From the NCBI RefSeq assembly GCF_003626695.1, contig NZ_RBAH01000030.1:37491-101490 (forward strand): a stretch of 64,000 bases of DNA, in the 5' to 3' direction. The notes beneath the pieces are model-generated. The model saw only the letters and a program-made list of their open reading frames with translations. It was not told the DNA's origin and ran no database searches. Both the position numbers and the translations under genes were made by a program. Shown here piece by piece: positions 50,200-59,271 of this stretch. Source of the stretch: Paenibacillus ginsengarvi (GTDB lineage: Bacteria > Bacillota > Bacilli > Paenibacillales > NBRC-103111). Positions within the stretch are counted from its first letter, which is position 1, and each line of letters starts with the position of its first letter.

Positions 50200-51531
50200 T
50201 CACTTGCTTGCGGCGTTCAGCTCGCCAGCTTTTTTGTTAACCGATTCTTCCATCTCCCGCAGGCCGGTGTTCAGATCCGATTCGCCTGTAAATACTTTAA
50301 GCAGCGGGGTCCAGTAGCTGGCTTGGGTTTGCGCCGACCATTTGGAGGACGGGGCGGGCGCGGCCGGTTCGGTCGGAATGGCGGCTTTTACATTTTTGCC
50401 AGCGAGCTCCGGCACATCGGCGCCGAATACGTCGTTGACCGCTTTGCTTTTCAGCGCGGACAACGTTCCCGCCCGGGATTGCATCGTCTGGAACTCGTCG
50501 GAGAGCAGGTAGGCGATAACCCGGAACGCTTCCTTCGGGTTTTTGGCGCTGGACGTAACTCCGATGTAGGTAGCCGGAGATTGCGAGCCGACTCCCGGTT
50601 TGGACGAGAAGGAGGGCAGCTTCGCATAATCCATAGTGAACAAATCCTTCGTCACCGTAGCCGGATAAAACGTAGTGGCCTCCATCGCGGTAATTCCTTT
50701 CACGCCGAACCGGTTCCAGTCCATAATTTCTTTGGCGACAGGCGTACCGACTTCATTGCCGGGAATCGTATAAAAGCGGGCGAAATTGCGGACCAGCTCG
50801 TTCCACGACGCGCTGTTGACCGTAGCCTTGTCCGTTTTAGGATCAATCCAACCCAAGGACAATTGGTTGTAGTCGATCACGTGCGTCGAAAAATCCATGC
50901 CCCGGTACTGCACGCCGCCTTCCGTACGCGTCATTTTGCGGGCCAACTCATACACCTCATCCCACGTCATGCCGTCCCGCGGCGGGGCGACGCCGAATTT
51001 ATCGAACAAGTCTTTATTGTAGTGCAGCACCACATTCCGCATGGCTAGAGGCAGTCCCGTTACACCTTTGCCGAACGTCTCCTGCATGACCTGGATAGGA
51101 CCGGGATACAGACGGCTCTGATCGAATTGAAACTCCTTCATCAGCGGCGTCATATCGTAAGTGAGACCGAATTGCCCCACATCCCGGGGATAGGCGATAG
51201 GATCGGCGTAGAAAATATCGATCGGTTGTCCGGCGGATACGATATCGACGGCATTTTTGTTGCCGTACACGTTAAAGCTGATGTGCGGATATTTTTTCTG
51301 AATGTGTTTTCCGTATGCTTCCATAAAGCCCTCTTCCGAAACATAACGCCCCCCGTAAATGTTCAGCACGACCGGCTCCAGCTTTTCTTGCGGAGCGCTC
51401 TTCTCCTGGCTTTCTTTCGTCTGCGAGCTGTTTGCCGTACCGCTTCCTCCGGAAGAGCAGGCTGCCGTCACGGCTACGATTGCGGCGATAGCCCCGAACG
51501 TAACCGGTAACCGTCCCTTTTTGAAACCCAT
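50200..51531 (-). CDS. Extracellular solute-binding lipoprotein (family 1 type, 443 aa)
   Basis: This sugar-type binding lipoprotein has its lipobox ending VTAA before Cys25. The family blocks are FDKFGVAPPRDGMTWDEVYE near residue 175 followed by GGVQYRGMD, and the C-terminal DLNTGLREMEESVNKK. The ATG is preceded by AAAGGAG on the minus strand. It is divergent from a cupin AraC gene (154 bases between starts), its likely regulator. No permease is adjacent. Confidence 0.9.
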   Translation of the reverse strand: MGFKKGRLPVTFGAIAAIVAVTAACSSGGSGTANSSQTKESQEKSAPQEKLEPVVLNIYGGRYVSEEGFMEAYGKHIQKKYPHISFNVYGNKNAVDIVSAGQPIDIFYADPIAYPRDVGQFGLTYDMTPLMKEFQFDQSRLYPGPIQVMQETFGKGVTGLPLAMRNVVLHYNKDLFDKFGVAPPRDGMTWDEVYELARKMTRTEGGVQYRGMDFSTHVIDYNQLSLGWIDPKTDKATVNSASWNELVRNFARFYTIPGNEVGTPVAKEIMDWNRFGVKGITAMEATTFYPATVTKDLFTMDYAKLPSFSSKPGVGSQSPATYIGVTSSAKNPKEAFRVIAYLLSDEFQTMQSRAGTLSALKSKAVNDVFGADVPELAGKNVKAAIPTEPAAPAPSSKWSAQTQASYWTPLLKVFTGESDLNTGLREMEESVNKKAGELNAASK

Positions 51532-51643
51532 TGCTTTCGTCTCCTTTTACAATCGAATGCGATGCCTGGTTCCATTGTATAGAAGACGCGAGAGCGGGGA
51601 GGGTCAATAATTGAAGCGAAGAGGCCCACATTTTAACGGTCTA

Positions 51644-51652
51644 TGATACAAT
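51644..51652 (+). promoter_or_regulatory. Extended -10 promoter element for AraC gene
   Basis: TGATACAAT fits the extended -10 form (TGn plus TATAAT with one change). It lies 34 bases before the ATG at 51686 in the divergent region. Confidence 0.45.
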
Positions 51653-51685
51653 GAGAGTATCCAATTCCATGTCAAGGAGACCGAT

Positions 51686-52579
51686 ATGGCATCTTTCCCT
51701 CGATACGAAGATTCGCTGTCACACGATCAATTTGGCAAAAGCCGGCTGCCGATTTTTATTGTCGAGAAGCAAATGATGAGAAATTACAGGCTGCACTACC
51801 ATAACTTCGCGGAGCTCAGTCTCGTCGTCGAGGGAACGGGCACGGAAATCATTAACGGGAAGCCTTTCCGGTTTAGCCGCGGGACGGTATCTCTGCTGCT
51901 GCCGCATCATATTCATGAAATTCATCTGGACCGTGCGCCGGTTCATAAATACAACTGTATGTTTGACATTCAACTGCTTTTCTCGAGTCCGTCGGATCGC
52001 AAGTTTGCCAACTTTTTGCTTCAGACCGGCCAAAAGCTGCCTTCGCAGTATAAGCTCGACGAAGAGCAAACCGTCCTGCTGCAGACGTGGTTCGAAGCGA
52101 TGAAGCTGGAATACGAGAGCGAATTTTTCGCTAAAGAAACGTCCTTGCGCTCCAAATTAATGGAAGGGCTAGTGTTTATTACACGCACTTTGCATACAGG
52201 TGTAGAACAGGAATCTCCTGCCGTTCAGACGCAAAGCAACTTTATGCTGCTGCTCCAGTACGTCCATATTCACTATAACGAGGAGCTGTCACTTACGAGT
52301 ATTGCGGAGCATTTCAGTTGGAACGCCTCTTACGTAAGCCGGCTGTTCAAGCAGCATCTCGGGCAAACGTTCATTCAGCATCTTCATGAGCTTCGGGTCG
52401 ATCGCGCGGCGAGTCTGCTCGTCACGACGAAGATGGACATCGTGGATATAGCGGTGGAAGTCGGCTTCGATCATGTCAAAACGATGCGGCGGGCGTTTAA
52501 AAAACTGAAAAACGCAACTCCGAAACTATATCGCGACAGCTACCGTTCTGCCGAGCAAACGAAGCGTTTGGAGGGATAA
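51686..52579 (+). CDS. AraC-family regulator with N-terminal cupin (297 aa)
   Basis: This is a soluble AraC regulator. The cupin half has LHYHNFAELSLVVEGTGTE and SLLLPHHIHEIHLD. The C-terminal HTH pair reads LTSIAEHFSWNASYVSRLFK and IVDIAVEVGFDHVKTMRRAF. CAAGGAGA precedes the ATG. It is divergent from the binding-protein gene at 50200, repeating the regulator-plus-orphan-binding-protein arrangement seen at 30647-33159. Confidence 0.9.
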   Translation: MASFPRYEDSLSHDQFGKSRLPIFIVEKQMMRNYRLHYHNFAELSLVVEGTGTEIINGKPFRFSRGTVSLLLPHHIHEIHLDRAPVHKYNCMFDIQLLFSSPSDRKFANFLLQTGQKLPSQYKLDEEQTVLLQTWFEAMKLEYESEFFAKETSLRSKLMEGLVFITRTLHTGVEQESPAVQTQSNFMLLLQYVHIHYNEELSLTSIAEHFSWNASYVSRLFKQHLGQTFIQHLHELRVDRAASLLVTTKMDIVDIAVEVGFDHVKTMRRAFKKLKNATPKLYRDSYRSAEQTKRLEG

Positions 52580-52593
52580 TAGAGCGCACGCAA

Positions 52594-52619
52594 CAAAAAA
52601 ACCTAGCCTGCGGCTAGGT
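52594..52619 (-). terminator. Rho-independent terminator of the membrane AraC gene
   Basis: ACCTAGCC at 52601-52608 pairs perfectly with GGCTAGGT at 52612-52619 around TGC. On the minus strand it is followed by seven T (A run 52594-52600), so it ends the gene at 52665. Confidence 0.85.
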
Positions 52620-52664
52620 CGGTTTACTAATAGTATCGCTTTTCTGAGCTTAGAAAACGCAATT

Positions 52665-54908
52665 TTAAACGTTTCCTGACTTTTCCGCATGTAGGCCGCT
52701 TTCCGATCGCCGGTAGTCGCTTGGCGTCAGCCCGGTCATTTTTTTAAACATGCGTATGAACGAAGTGACGTTCACATAGCCGACCCGGGTCGCAACCTCG
52801 CGGATCGGGTCATTCGACTTCGCAAGCAGCTCCTTCGCCTTGCCGATGCGCACCTCGTTTAAGTAGTCTGAGAAGTTGCTGCCCGTTTTCTCCTTCACAT
52901 AACGCGACACGTAGCTCGGCGTCAGCCCGAGACCGCTTGCGACGCGCTCCAGCGACAAATCCTCATGGTACTTGCTGTGGATGCTGTCCAGCACGAACTC
53001 GACGACGGGATCTTTCTTTTCCTTGCGCTCGGCAATGCGGCCCGCAGCCTGCGAGAGCAGCCGCGCAAACAGCTCGCGGTATTCGTCCGTGCTGGCGCAA
53101 AGCTTGATGTCCTGATACGGCGATAGCCGGTCCAGCACCGTATCGATGTCCACATTCGCGGCGACGAGCGCTTTGACCGTTTTCCCGACGATTTCTTTGG
53201 CAAAGGCGCGAAACTGCTCCTCGGTCGCTGCATCCTTCTCCATCCGCCGCAGGGCGCGGTCGATGAGCGACATCACATGCTCGGCCTGTCCGGCCTGGAG
53301 ATTGGCATACAGCTCCTGCTCCTGCGCGGGAGATAGACCGACGTAGAGCGGCTCCGGCTCCAGAGAAGTGAGCAGCTGCGTTTCCGTCAGCAGCTTGCGT
53401 CTGCCGGCCATCTCCAGCGTTTCCTCGTATGCCTCCGTAATCCGTCCCGGCTGCACGAGTTCGGGCTTAAACGCCACGGTCAAATAGCCGTATTGCCTGT
53501 CGCGGTCGAACACCGCCTTGAACTTCTCCAACACGCCCTGCACGCCCTTCGCTTCGTCTTCCGTAAAAAGCAGCGACAGCACTTGATGTTTCTCGGTTTG
53601 CAGCGTTACCGACTCCGGGTACGATTCGGAGAGCGAAATCCCGATAAACTCCTTGATGAAAAACATCGCCCGCTCCTGCTCGGGCGCCGGCATCTCGCGA
53701 AACCGGCCGGTCATCGTGAGCTGGAACAACACGAGATAAAACGGCTTCTCCGCGGTCGGCAGCTCGTTCGGGCGGGTATAAATGTTTTTGAGCTTGCGGA
53801 TATAACCGAGATGCGCGAGCTGCGACTGCTGATTGCGCAGGTCACGGCTAATATCGAGATTCGTCTGCAAAAACTGCTTGACGTTGGCGTCGATAAACCG
53901 CAGCTCGTCGATCCGCTTCGAATCGGGCAGCTTCGCCTGCGGACCGTGGCGCTGAATTGTCTCAATAATGTTCTGCACCGGCGTGTAGAAGCGGATGCTG
54001 ACGAATACCGACAGCGCCGCACTGACGAGCAGCGCCAGAGCGAGCAGGACGAGCAGCATGACATTGATGCGCGAGATTTGGCTGGCGATTTTGGCATTCG
54101 GAATGACGAGCGCGTAAGTAAGCCCGGTGACGCCGCCTTTGCGGTAGAAGTAGTAGCTGTTGTCCGCCTTCACGTAATCCTTGTCCGGGTCGAGCCGATC
54201 CGCGGCGAGGGCGAACGGGCGGCTTCGGTCGGAGCCGAACAGGACGCGGCCCTCCTCGTCCAGTATGTAGAAATAACCGGAGGTCCGGCTGTCGAAGGTG
54301 CGGAACATGCTGTCCGCGTTGAGCAGGGCGGCGACGTACATATTTTCGTCCGTCGTCGATTTCAGCACGAGCGGAAAAAATTCGCCTTGACGCAGCTGCT
54401 GCGAATTGGTAAATTCCGCCTGAGGGTACAAACGCAGCTTGAAATCCGCTTGGAATAACCCGCGCCAGAAGTCGGCGCCGTATTCGGGGCTTCGGTACGT
54501 GTTGGCATACAACGCCTCGAGCCGGTCGGGCCCGCCTTGATGGACGACAAACGAGTTCGTTTGGAACTGGACGATAATGTCCTGCAGAAACAGCATATCG
54601 TTCTCGCGGATGTCGCGGATTCGTTTGACAAGCTGGTTGACGGCATCGCCTGCGACGGAACGGTCGGCATCGAACAAATAGTTCAGCTCGTTGTTGAAAA
54701 ACAGCCCGACGAGCGAAAGCTGCACGGACTGAATATGGTTTTCGTACCGGTCGACGATATGGGACAAATTTTGTTTGCTGCTCGTCGTAATTTCGTCGCG
54801 GATATTGCGGTAGAAGAACGTGTAAGAGACGATGTTGAACGAGAGCAGGAGAACGATAACCGCGATGAACCCGGACAGCAGCTTGACGAATAAAGAGTTC
54901 GTTCTCAA
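52665..54908 (-). CDS. Membrane-bound AraC regulator, YesS-like architecture (747 aa)
   Basis: This third large membrane AraC protein has TM1 at about residues 8-30 (KLLSGFIAVIVLLLSFNIVS), an extracellular sensor region to about 275, and TM2 near 280-305 (MLLVLLALALLVSAALSVFV). The C-terminal AraC domain (about 640-740) has RVASGLGLTPSYVSRYVKEK and IREVATRVGYVNVTSFIRMF. It starts with TTG at 54908, preceded by GGAGGGG. A cre-like site lies 19 bases upstream. It is divergent from the LipO-type binding protein/nitrilase operon at 55184-59162. Confidence 0.9.
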   Translation of the reverse strand: MRTNSLFVKLLSGFIAVIVLLLSFNIVSYTFFYRNIRDEITTSSKQNLSHIVDRYENHIQSVQLSLVGLFFNNELNYLFDADRSVAGDAVNQLVKRIRDIRENDMLFLQDIIVQFQTNSFVVHQGGPDRLEALYANTYRSPEYGADFWRGLFQADFKLRLYPQAEFTNSQQLRQGEFFPLVLKSTTDENMYVAALLNADSMFRTFDSRTSGYFYILDEEGRVLFGSDRSRPFALAADRLDPDKDYVKADNSYYFYRKGGVTGLTYALVIPNAKIASQISRINVMLLVLLALALLVSAALSVFVSIRFYTPVQNIIETIQRHGPQAKLPDSKRIDELRFIDANVKQFLQTNLDISRDLRNQQSQLAHLGYIRKLKNIYTRPNELPTAEKPFYLVLFQLTMTGRFREMPAPEQERAMFFIKEFIGISLSESYPESVTLQTEKHQVLSLLFTEDEAKGVQGVLEKFKAVFDRDRQYGYLTVAFKPELVQPGRITEAYEETLEMAGRRKLLTETQLLTSLEPEPLYVGLSPAQEQELYANLQAGQAEHVMSLIDRALRRMEKDAATEEQFRAFAKEIVGKTVKALVAANVDIDTVLDRLSPYQDIKLCASTDEYRELFARLLSQAAGRIAERKEKKDPVVEFVLDSIHSKYHEDLSLERVASGLGLTPSYVSRYVKEKTGSNFSDYLNEVRIGKAKELLAKSNDPIREVATRVGYVNVTSFIRMFKKMTGLTPSDYRRSESGLHAEKSGNV

Positions 54909-54926
54909 AGCCGTCCCCTCCGTTTT

Positions 54927-54940
54927 GGAAAGCGCTTACG
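54927..54940 (-). promoter_or_regulatory. cre-like site upstream of membrane AraC gene
   Basis: GGAAAGCGCTTACG keeps the palindromic AAGCGCTT core and matches about 11 of 14 cre positions. It is just upstream of the ribosome binding site of the gene starting at 54908, where CcpA could act as a roadblock. Confidence 0.5.
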
Positions 54941-55183
54941 AATCGGCGATACCGCCTTGACTAAATAAGGGTAATCGAACCTAAGGACCAAGTCAATAGC
55001 GTCGCCGTTTACATTTTTTATACTAGTTTGCATGTTTTGATATGGCGCAACGAGCGTATAGGATGGCAAAACAAGTGACTGGCGCAGCGGGCGGGATCGC
55101 CTGTATGGTGGGGATGTAAGCGATTGCGGCCCCGCTTGCGCGGAAGGGAGAACGGCATGCGTTTCGTACAAAGGGGGAAAAGC

Positions 55184-56851
55184 ATGGGATTCGGTTACAG
55201 AAGGGGGTGTGCAAGTATCGCTGCGACGGCTGCCGTTCTGCTGCTGGGCGGATGTATCGGGGGCTTGGGCGGCTGCGGGACCACGCAAGTGAAAACGCCG
55301 GCCGCGGATGCCGGGAACAAAAACGGAGAGCTTGTTTACAAATACGTTCCTCCGATCGAGCTGTCCACGGTGGGGACGACGCTGCCGGCCCCGGTGTACC
55401 CGCCCGGCGACGATAGGAACGACAATGCGTGGACGCGTCATCTGCGGGACAATCTTGGTATCGTCGTGAACAAATGGTGGGAGACTTCGGCCGGCCAGCT
55501 GGAGCAGAAGACGAATCTGATGATCGCCTCCGGCAACATCCCGAGCTTCTTCATCGCTACGCCGACGCAGCTCGTGCAGCTCGAACGGGCGGGTCTGATC
55601 GAGGACTTGTCCGGCGTATATCCGCAGTACGCCTCGGCGAACGTGCGCAGCGTCATCGAGGAGGCCGGTCCCGAAGTGCTGGAAGCGGCGAAAATCGGCG
55701 GTAAGCTGATGGGCATTCCGTTTACCGGGGTGGCGAAGGAGTCGGTGCCGATGCTGTGGGTCCGGGAAGACTGGCGCAGCAGGCTCAACCTGCCGCAGCC
55801 GAAAACGACGGACGACGTTTTGACGATTGCCGAGGCGTTTGCGAAGCGCGATCCCGACGGTAACGGCCGGAACGATACGTTCGGGCTGGCGCTGAATAAA
55901 TCGCTGTCGATGGGAATCGGGCTGCTGAACGGCTACCATGCGTATAAAGGGATCTGGATCACGGAACGGGACGGGCGGCTCGCGTACGGCAGCGTACGGC
56001 CCGAGATGAAGCAGGCGCTCGGCAAGCTGCGGGACATGTACGGTGCCGGGCTGATCGACCCCGATTTTGGAATCAAGGAAAGCAGCAAAGTATATGAGTC
56101 GATCGGCGCCGGTCAGATCGGCATGGCGTACGGCTCGCTGTCGGCCAACGAGCTGTATTTGCAAACGCCGGGCAGCCGTTGGCTCGCTTACCCGGCCCCT
56201 TCGGCCGATGGCAGCAGTGCGATGCTCCAGCATGGACTGAATCTGAACATCGGCTTCTGGGTGGTGAAAAAGGGGACGCCTCACCCCGAGGCGGTGCTGC
56301 GGATGGCCGACGAATTCGTCAAGAAGTTTTACTTGAATACGGACGACGCCGTCTATAAGCGGTTCAACTACGACATCGAGCAGAAAGCCTCGATCTGGCA
56401 GCAGGCGCCGGTGAAGCTGTACAAATCGTACAAAAACGCGGAAATATCCGCCCATCTGGAGCCGTTTCTGGTAAGCGGCAAAGAACCGACGGCTGCGGAG
56501 AAAGCCCGGCTTACGCCGGAGGAGCGGGAGAAATACGTGCTGATCCAGGATTATTTGAGCGGCAGGTCCGCCGAATGGTCGGTCATCGCCCGCAACGGCT
56601 TGCGCGGCGGCGGTACGGTTATTTTGGATTACGTCAAGAAGGGGCAACTGCTGGCCGACCGGTTCTACGGTTTGCCGACGAAAACGATGGTGCGCAAGCA
56701 GCCTACGCTTGCGAAGCTTGAGGAGGATGTAATGAAACGGATCATCCTCGGCGCTCCGCTGGAGGAGTTCGATCAATTTGCCGAGGATTGGAAGCGGCTC
56801 GGCGGCGACGAGATCACGGCGGAAGTGAACGAATGGGCCGGAGCGAAGTGA
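55184..56851 (+). CDS. ABC sugar-binding lipoprotein, LipO/YtcQ type (555 aa), no permeases
   Basis: This binding lipoprotein is closely paralogous to the one at 46027: it shares PPIELSTVGTTLPAPVYPPG-like N-terminal sequence, EQKTNLMIASGNIPSFF near residue 110 and DPDGNGRNDTFGLALNK near 225. The lipobox ends LLGG before Cys24, and a second Cys follows nine residues later. ATG 55184 is preferred (AAGGGGGAA before it); ATG 55157, also with a good ribosome site, would add nine residues. Unlike its paralogue it is followed not by permeases but by a nitrilase gene after 19 bases. Confidence 0.88.
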   Translation: MGFGYRRGCASIAATAAVLLLGGCIGGLGGCGTTQVKTPAADAGNKNGELVYKYVPPIELSTVGTTLPAPVYPPGDDRNDNAWTRHLRDNLGIVVNKWWETSAGQLEQKTNLMIASGNIPSFFIATPTQLVQLERAGLIEDLSGVYPQYASANVRSVIEEAGPEVLEAAKIGGKLMGIPFTGVAKESVPMLWVREDWRSRLNLPQPKTTDDVLTIAEAFAKRDPDGNGRNDTFGLALNKSLSMGIGLLNGYHAYKGIWITERDGRLAYGSVRPEMKQALGKLRDMYGAGLIDPDFGIKESSKVYESIGAGQIGMAYGSLSANELYLQTPGSRWLAYPAPSADGSSAMLQHGLNLNIGFWVVKKGTPHPEAVLRMADEFVKKFYLNTDDAVYKRFNYDIEQKASIWQQAPVKLYKSYKNAEISAHLEPFLVSGKEPTAAEKARLTPEEREKYVLIQDYLSGRSAEWSVIARNGLRGGGTVILDYVKKGQLLADRFYGLPTKTMVRKQPTLAKLEEDVMKRIILGAPLEEFDQFAEDWKRLGGDEITAEVNEWAGAK

Positions 56852-56870
56852 CGAATGGGGAGGAATACAC

Positions 56871-57824
56871 ATGGCGCGTTATGTGAAAATCAGCTGTTTA
56901 ACGGCTCCGCAGCTGCGGGTGCCGCCCGAGACGGGCCTGGAGGACACGGTTGTCCGCATGATCGCTTTTTGGGAGCGTCAACTGGAGCAGGTGCTGCCGG
57001 ACCGGCCCGATCTGATCGTGCTTCCGGAATGCTGCGACAGGCCGGAGAAGTCCGGCTACACGGCGGAGCGGATGAAGGAGTATTACCGGTATCGCGGCAA
57101 CCGGATACGCGACTTTTTCGCCCGCGTCGCCGCCGAACGGAACTGCTGGATCGCCTATTCGGCGGTGCGCGAGCTGGAGGACGGCACGTTCCGCAACTCG
57201 ACGCAGCTGCTCGACCGCAGCGGAAGCGTGGCGGGTATATACAACAAAAACCATCTCGTCGAAGGCGAACGGACGAACGGCGGTATGCTGTACGGCAAAG
57301 ACGCGCCCATCTTTGAAACCGAATTCGGCCGGGTTGCCTGCGCGATCTGCTTCGACCTCAATTTCGACGACCTGCGACTTAGGTACGCCGCGCAGAAGCC
57401 GGATCTGATCCTGTTCTCGTCCGCCTACCACGGCGGATTGATGCAGCAGTATTGGGCGTACAGCTGCCGCGCGTTTTTTGCCGGATCGATCTATACGCAT
57501 GCGACGAGCTCGATTATTTCGCCGGTCGGCGAGGTGATCGCGACGAGCACGAACTACTACCACTACGTGACGAGGACGGTCAACCTCGACAGCGTTGTCA
57601 TTCATATCGACTACAACGAAGCCCATTTCCGCAAAATCAAAAACAAATACGGCACGAAGGTGACGATTCACGACCCGGGGCTGCTCGGCTCGGTGCTGCT
57701 GTCAAGCGAAACCGACGAGTTTACCGCGCTCGACATCATCCGCGAATTCGGCCTGATCCCGCTGGACGATTACTGGGAGCGGGCGAACGCCCACCGGTGC
57801 GCGCCGGGCAATATGGAGCCGTAA
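56871..57824 (+). CDS. Carbon-nitrogen hydrolase (nitrilase superfamily)
   Basis: The 317-residue cytoplasmic amidase or nitrilase-type hydrolase shows the complete Glu-Lys-Cys triad: Glu in VLPECCD near residue 50, Lys in YNKNHLVEGER near 125, and Cys in ACAICFDLNFDD near 160. There is no signal peptide. GGGAGG precedes the ATG. It is sandwiched 19 bases after one binding lipoprotein and 27 bases before another, so it is part of a three-gene operon. This suggests that the imported ligand contains an amide or N-acyl bond, for instance an amidated or N-acylated sugar. The substrate is inferred only from context. Confidence 0.9.
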   Translation: MARYVKISCLTAPQLRVPPETGLEDTVVRMIAFWERQLEQVLPDRPDLIVLPECCDRPEKSGYTAERMKEYYRYRGNRIRDFFARVAAERNCWIAYSAVRELEDGTFRNSTQLLDRSGSVAGIYNKNHLVEGERTNGGMLYGKDAPIFETEFGRVACAICFDLNFDDLRLRYAAQKPDLILFSSAYHGGLMQQYWAYSCRAFFAGSIYTHATSSIISPVGEVIATSTNYYHYVTRTVNLDSVVIHIDYNEAHFRKIKNKYGTKVTIHDPGLLGSVLLSSETDEFTALDIIREFGLIPLDDYWERANAHRCAPGNMEP

Positions 57825-57851
57825 CGACTAGAACGACAAAGGGGTGTCGCT

Positions 57852-59162
57852 ATGCAAATACGTACACGCACCGCAATCTTCACGCTGCTCGCGGCGGGGC
57901 TTGCACTGTCCGGCTGCTCGGGAGGCAGCGCTCCTTCTCCCGCGGAGCCGAAGCCACCGGAAGCGGCGAAACCGGAAGCGCCGGCCAAGCAGGAACCGGT
58001 GACGATCAAGCTCGCAGCCAACAGTGCGGTTTTGACCGCAGACGAAGTCAAAGCGTATATCACCGATCCCGTCGCTAAAATGTATCCGCACATCACGGTG
58101 CAAATCGTCGACATTGCGGAGAAAGGCAAAACGCTGCCGGATCTGGTTGCGGCGAAGGATATTCCCGACATTTACGCCAATTTCCCGCTTAATCTGAACG
58201 AGTATGTCCAGCTTGGGCTCGCCTACAATATGGACGAAATGATCAAGAAATACAAATTCGACCTGAACCGGCTTCAGCCCGAATTCGTCGAATCGATCAA
58301 AATCGGCAGCAGCCTCGATTATTTGACCGGCCTGCCGATGTTCAACCAGTCGTTCGCGCTGTTTTACAACAAGGATTTGTTCGGCCGGATGGCGACGCCG
58401 TTTCCGAAGGACGGCATGACGTGGGAGCAGGTGAGAGATATCGCCGTCAAAATGACAAGAAACGAGGGCGGCGTCTCCTACTGGGGACTGTGGCCGGACG
58501 GCGTATATCGGGGGGCGTATCAGGCGAGCTTGCTATGGGCCGACTTCAAGGCGAATAAGCCCGTGTTCCAGACGGAAGGCTGGAAAGAGCTGTTCGCGAT
58601 GTGGTACGACTTGTACAAAATTCCCGGCTATGCGCCGAAAGGCACGAACTACACGAAGGAATTTAACGAGGGCCGGCTGGCGATGATGAGCGGGTCGACC
58701 TCGACGCTGAAAAATATGCTGGCCGTCAAGGAGCTGAACTGGGATGTCGTCACGTATCCGCAAAATCCGAAGGCGCCGGGCGTCGGGCAGCGGGTCGATT
58801 CGTTCACGCTGGCGATCGCCGCGCAAAGCAAGCAGAAGGACGCCGCGTTCCAGGTGATCTCGGTCATTTTGTCGGACGAGGTGCAGCGGCGCATGTCCCG
58901 GGACGGCCGTTTGTCGGTGCTGAAGGATACGGCGATCCAGAACGAATTCGGCAGCAATGTGCCCGGCTACCAGTCGAAAAACGTCGTCGCCTTTACGAAG
59001 CCGAAGCTGGCCATCCTGCAAACGTTCAAAAATTTGCCGGCCGCCACGATTATTATCCAGGCGTTCGATTCGATCCTATATGATGGCAAGGATATCAACA
59101 CGGCGCTGCGCGAGGCCGACGAAAAGATGGGCCAGGCGATTCAGGAGCAGCTTAGCAGGTAA
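57852..59162 (+). CDS. Extracellular solute-binding lipoprotein (family 1 type, 436 aa)
   Basis: This sugar-type binding lipoprotein has its lipobox ending ALSG before Cys22. The family blocks are ADEVKAYITDPVAKMYPHIT near residue 60 and FPKDGMTWEQVRDIAVKMTR near 185, and the C-terminal DINTALREADEKMGQAI. AAAGGGG precedes the ATG. It is the third gene of the operon with a LipO-type binding protein and a nitrilase. Two binding proteins of different size classes in one operon is unusual. No permease is present. Confidence 0.9.
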   Translation: MQIRTRTAIFTLLAAGLALSGCSGGSAPSPAEPKPPEAAKPEAPAKQEPVTIKLAANSAVLTADEVKAYITDPVAKMYPHITVQIVDIAEKGKTLPDLVAAKDIPDIYANFPLNLNEYVQLGLAYNMDEMIKKYKFDLNRLQPEFVESIKIGSSLDYLTGLPMFNQSFALFYNKDLFGRMATPFPKDGMTWEQVRDIAVKMTRNEGGVSYWGLWPDGVYRGAYQASLLWADFKANKPVFQTEGWKELFAMWYDLYKIPGYAPKGTNYTKEFNEGRLAMMSGSTSTLKNMLAVKELNWDVVTYPQNPKAPGVGQRVDSFTLAIAAQSKQKDAAFQVISVILSDEVQRRMSRDGRLSVLKDTAIQNEFGSNVPGYQSKNVVAFTKPKLAILQTFKNLPAATIIIQAFDSILYDGKDINTALREADEKMGQAIQEQLSR

Positions 59163-59194
59163 GCGGCGCGTGGCGGTAGTGAATGGAAAAGGGG

Positions 59195-59230
59195 AGGGCG
59201 GTTTCGTCGGTTGACGGATCGCCCTTCTTG
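59195..59230 (+). terminator. Probable terminator of the nitrilase operon
   Basis: AGGGCG at 59195-59200 pairs with CGCCCT at 59220-59225, with an inner CGTC/GACG stem. The following T run is weak (TCTTGCTT). Confidence 0.5.
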
Positions 59231-59271
59231 CTTCTACGTGGTGGTGGAGCCCCTCCAATGGGGTCAGCGAT

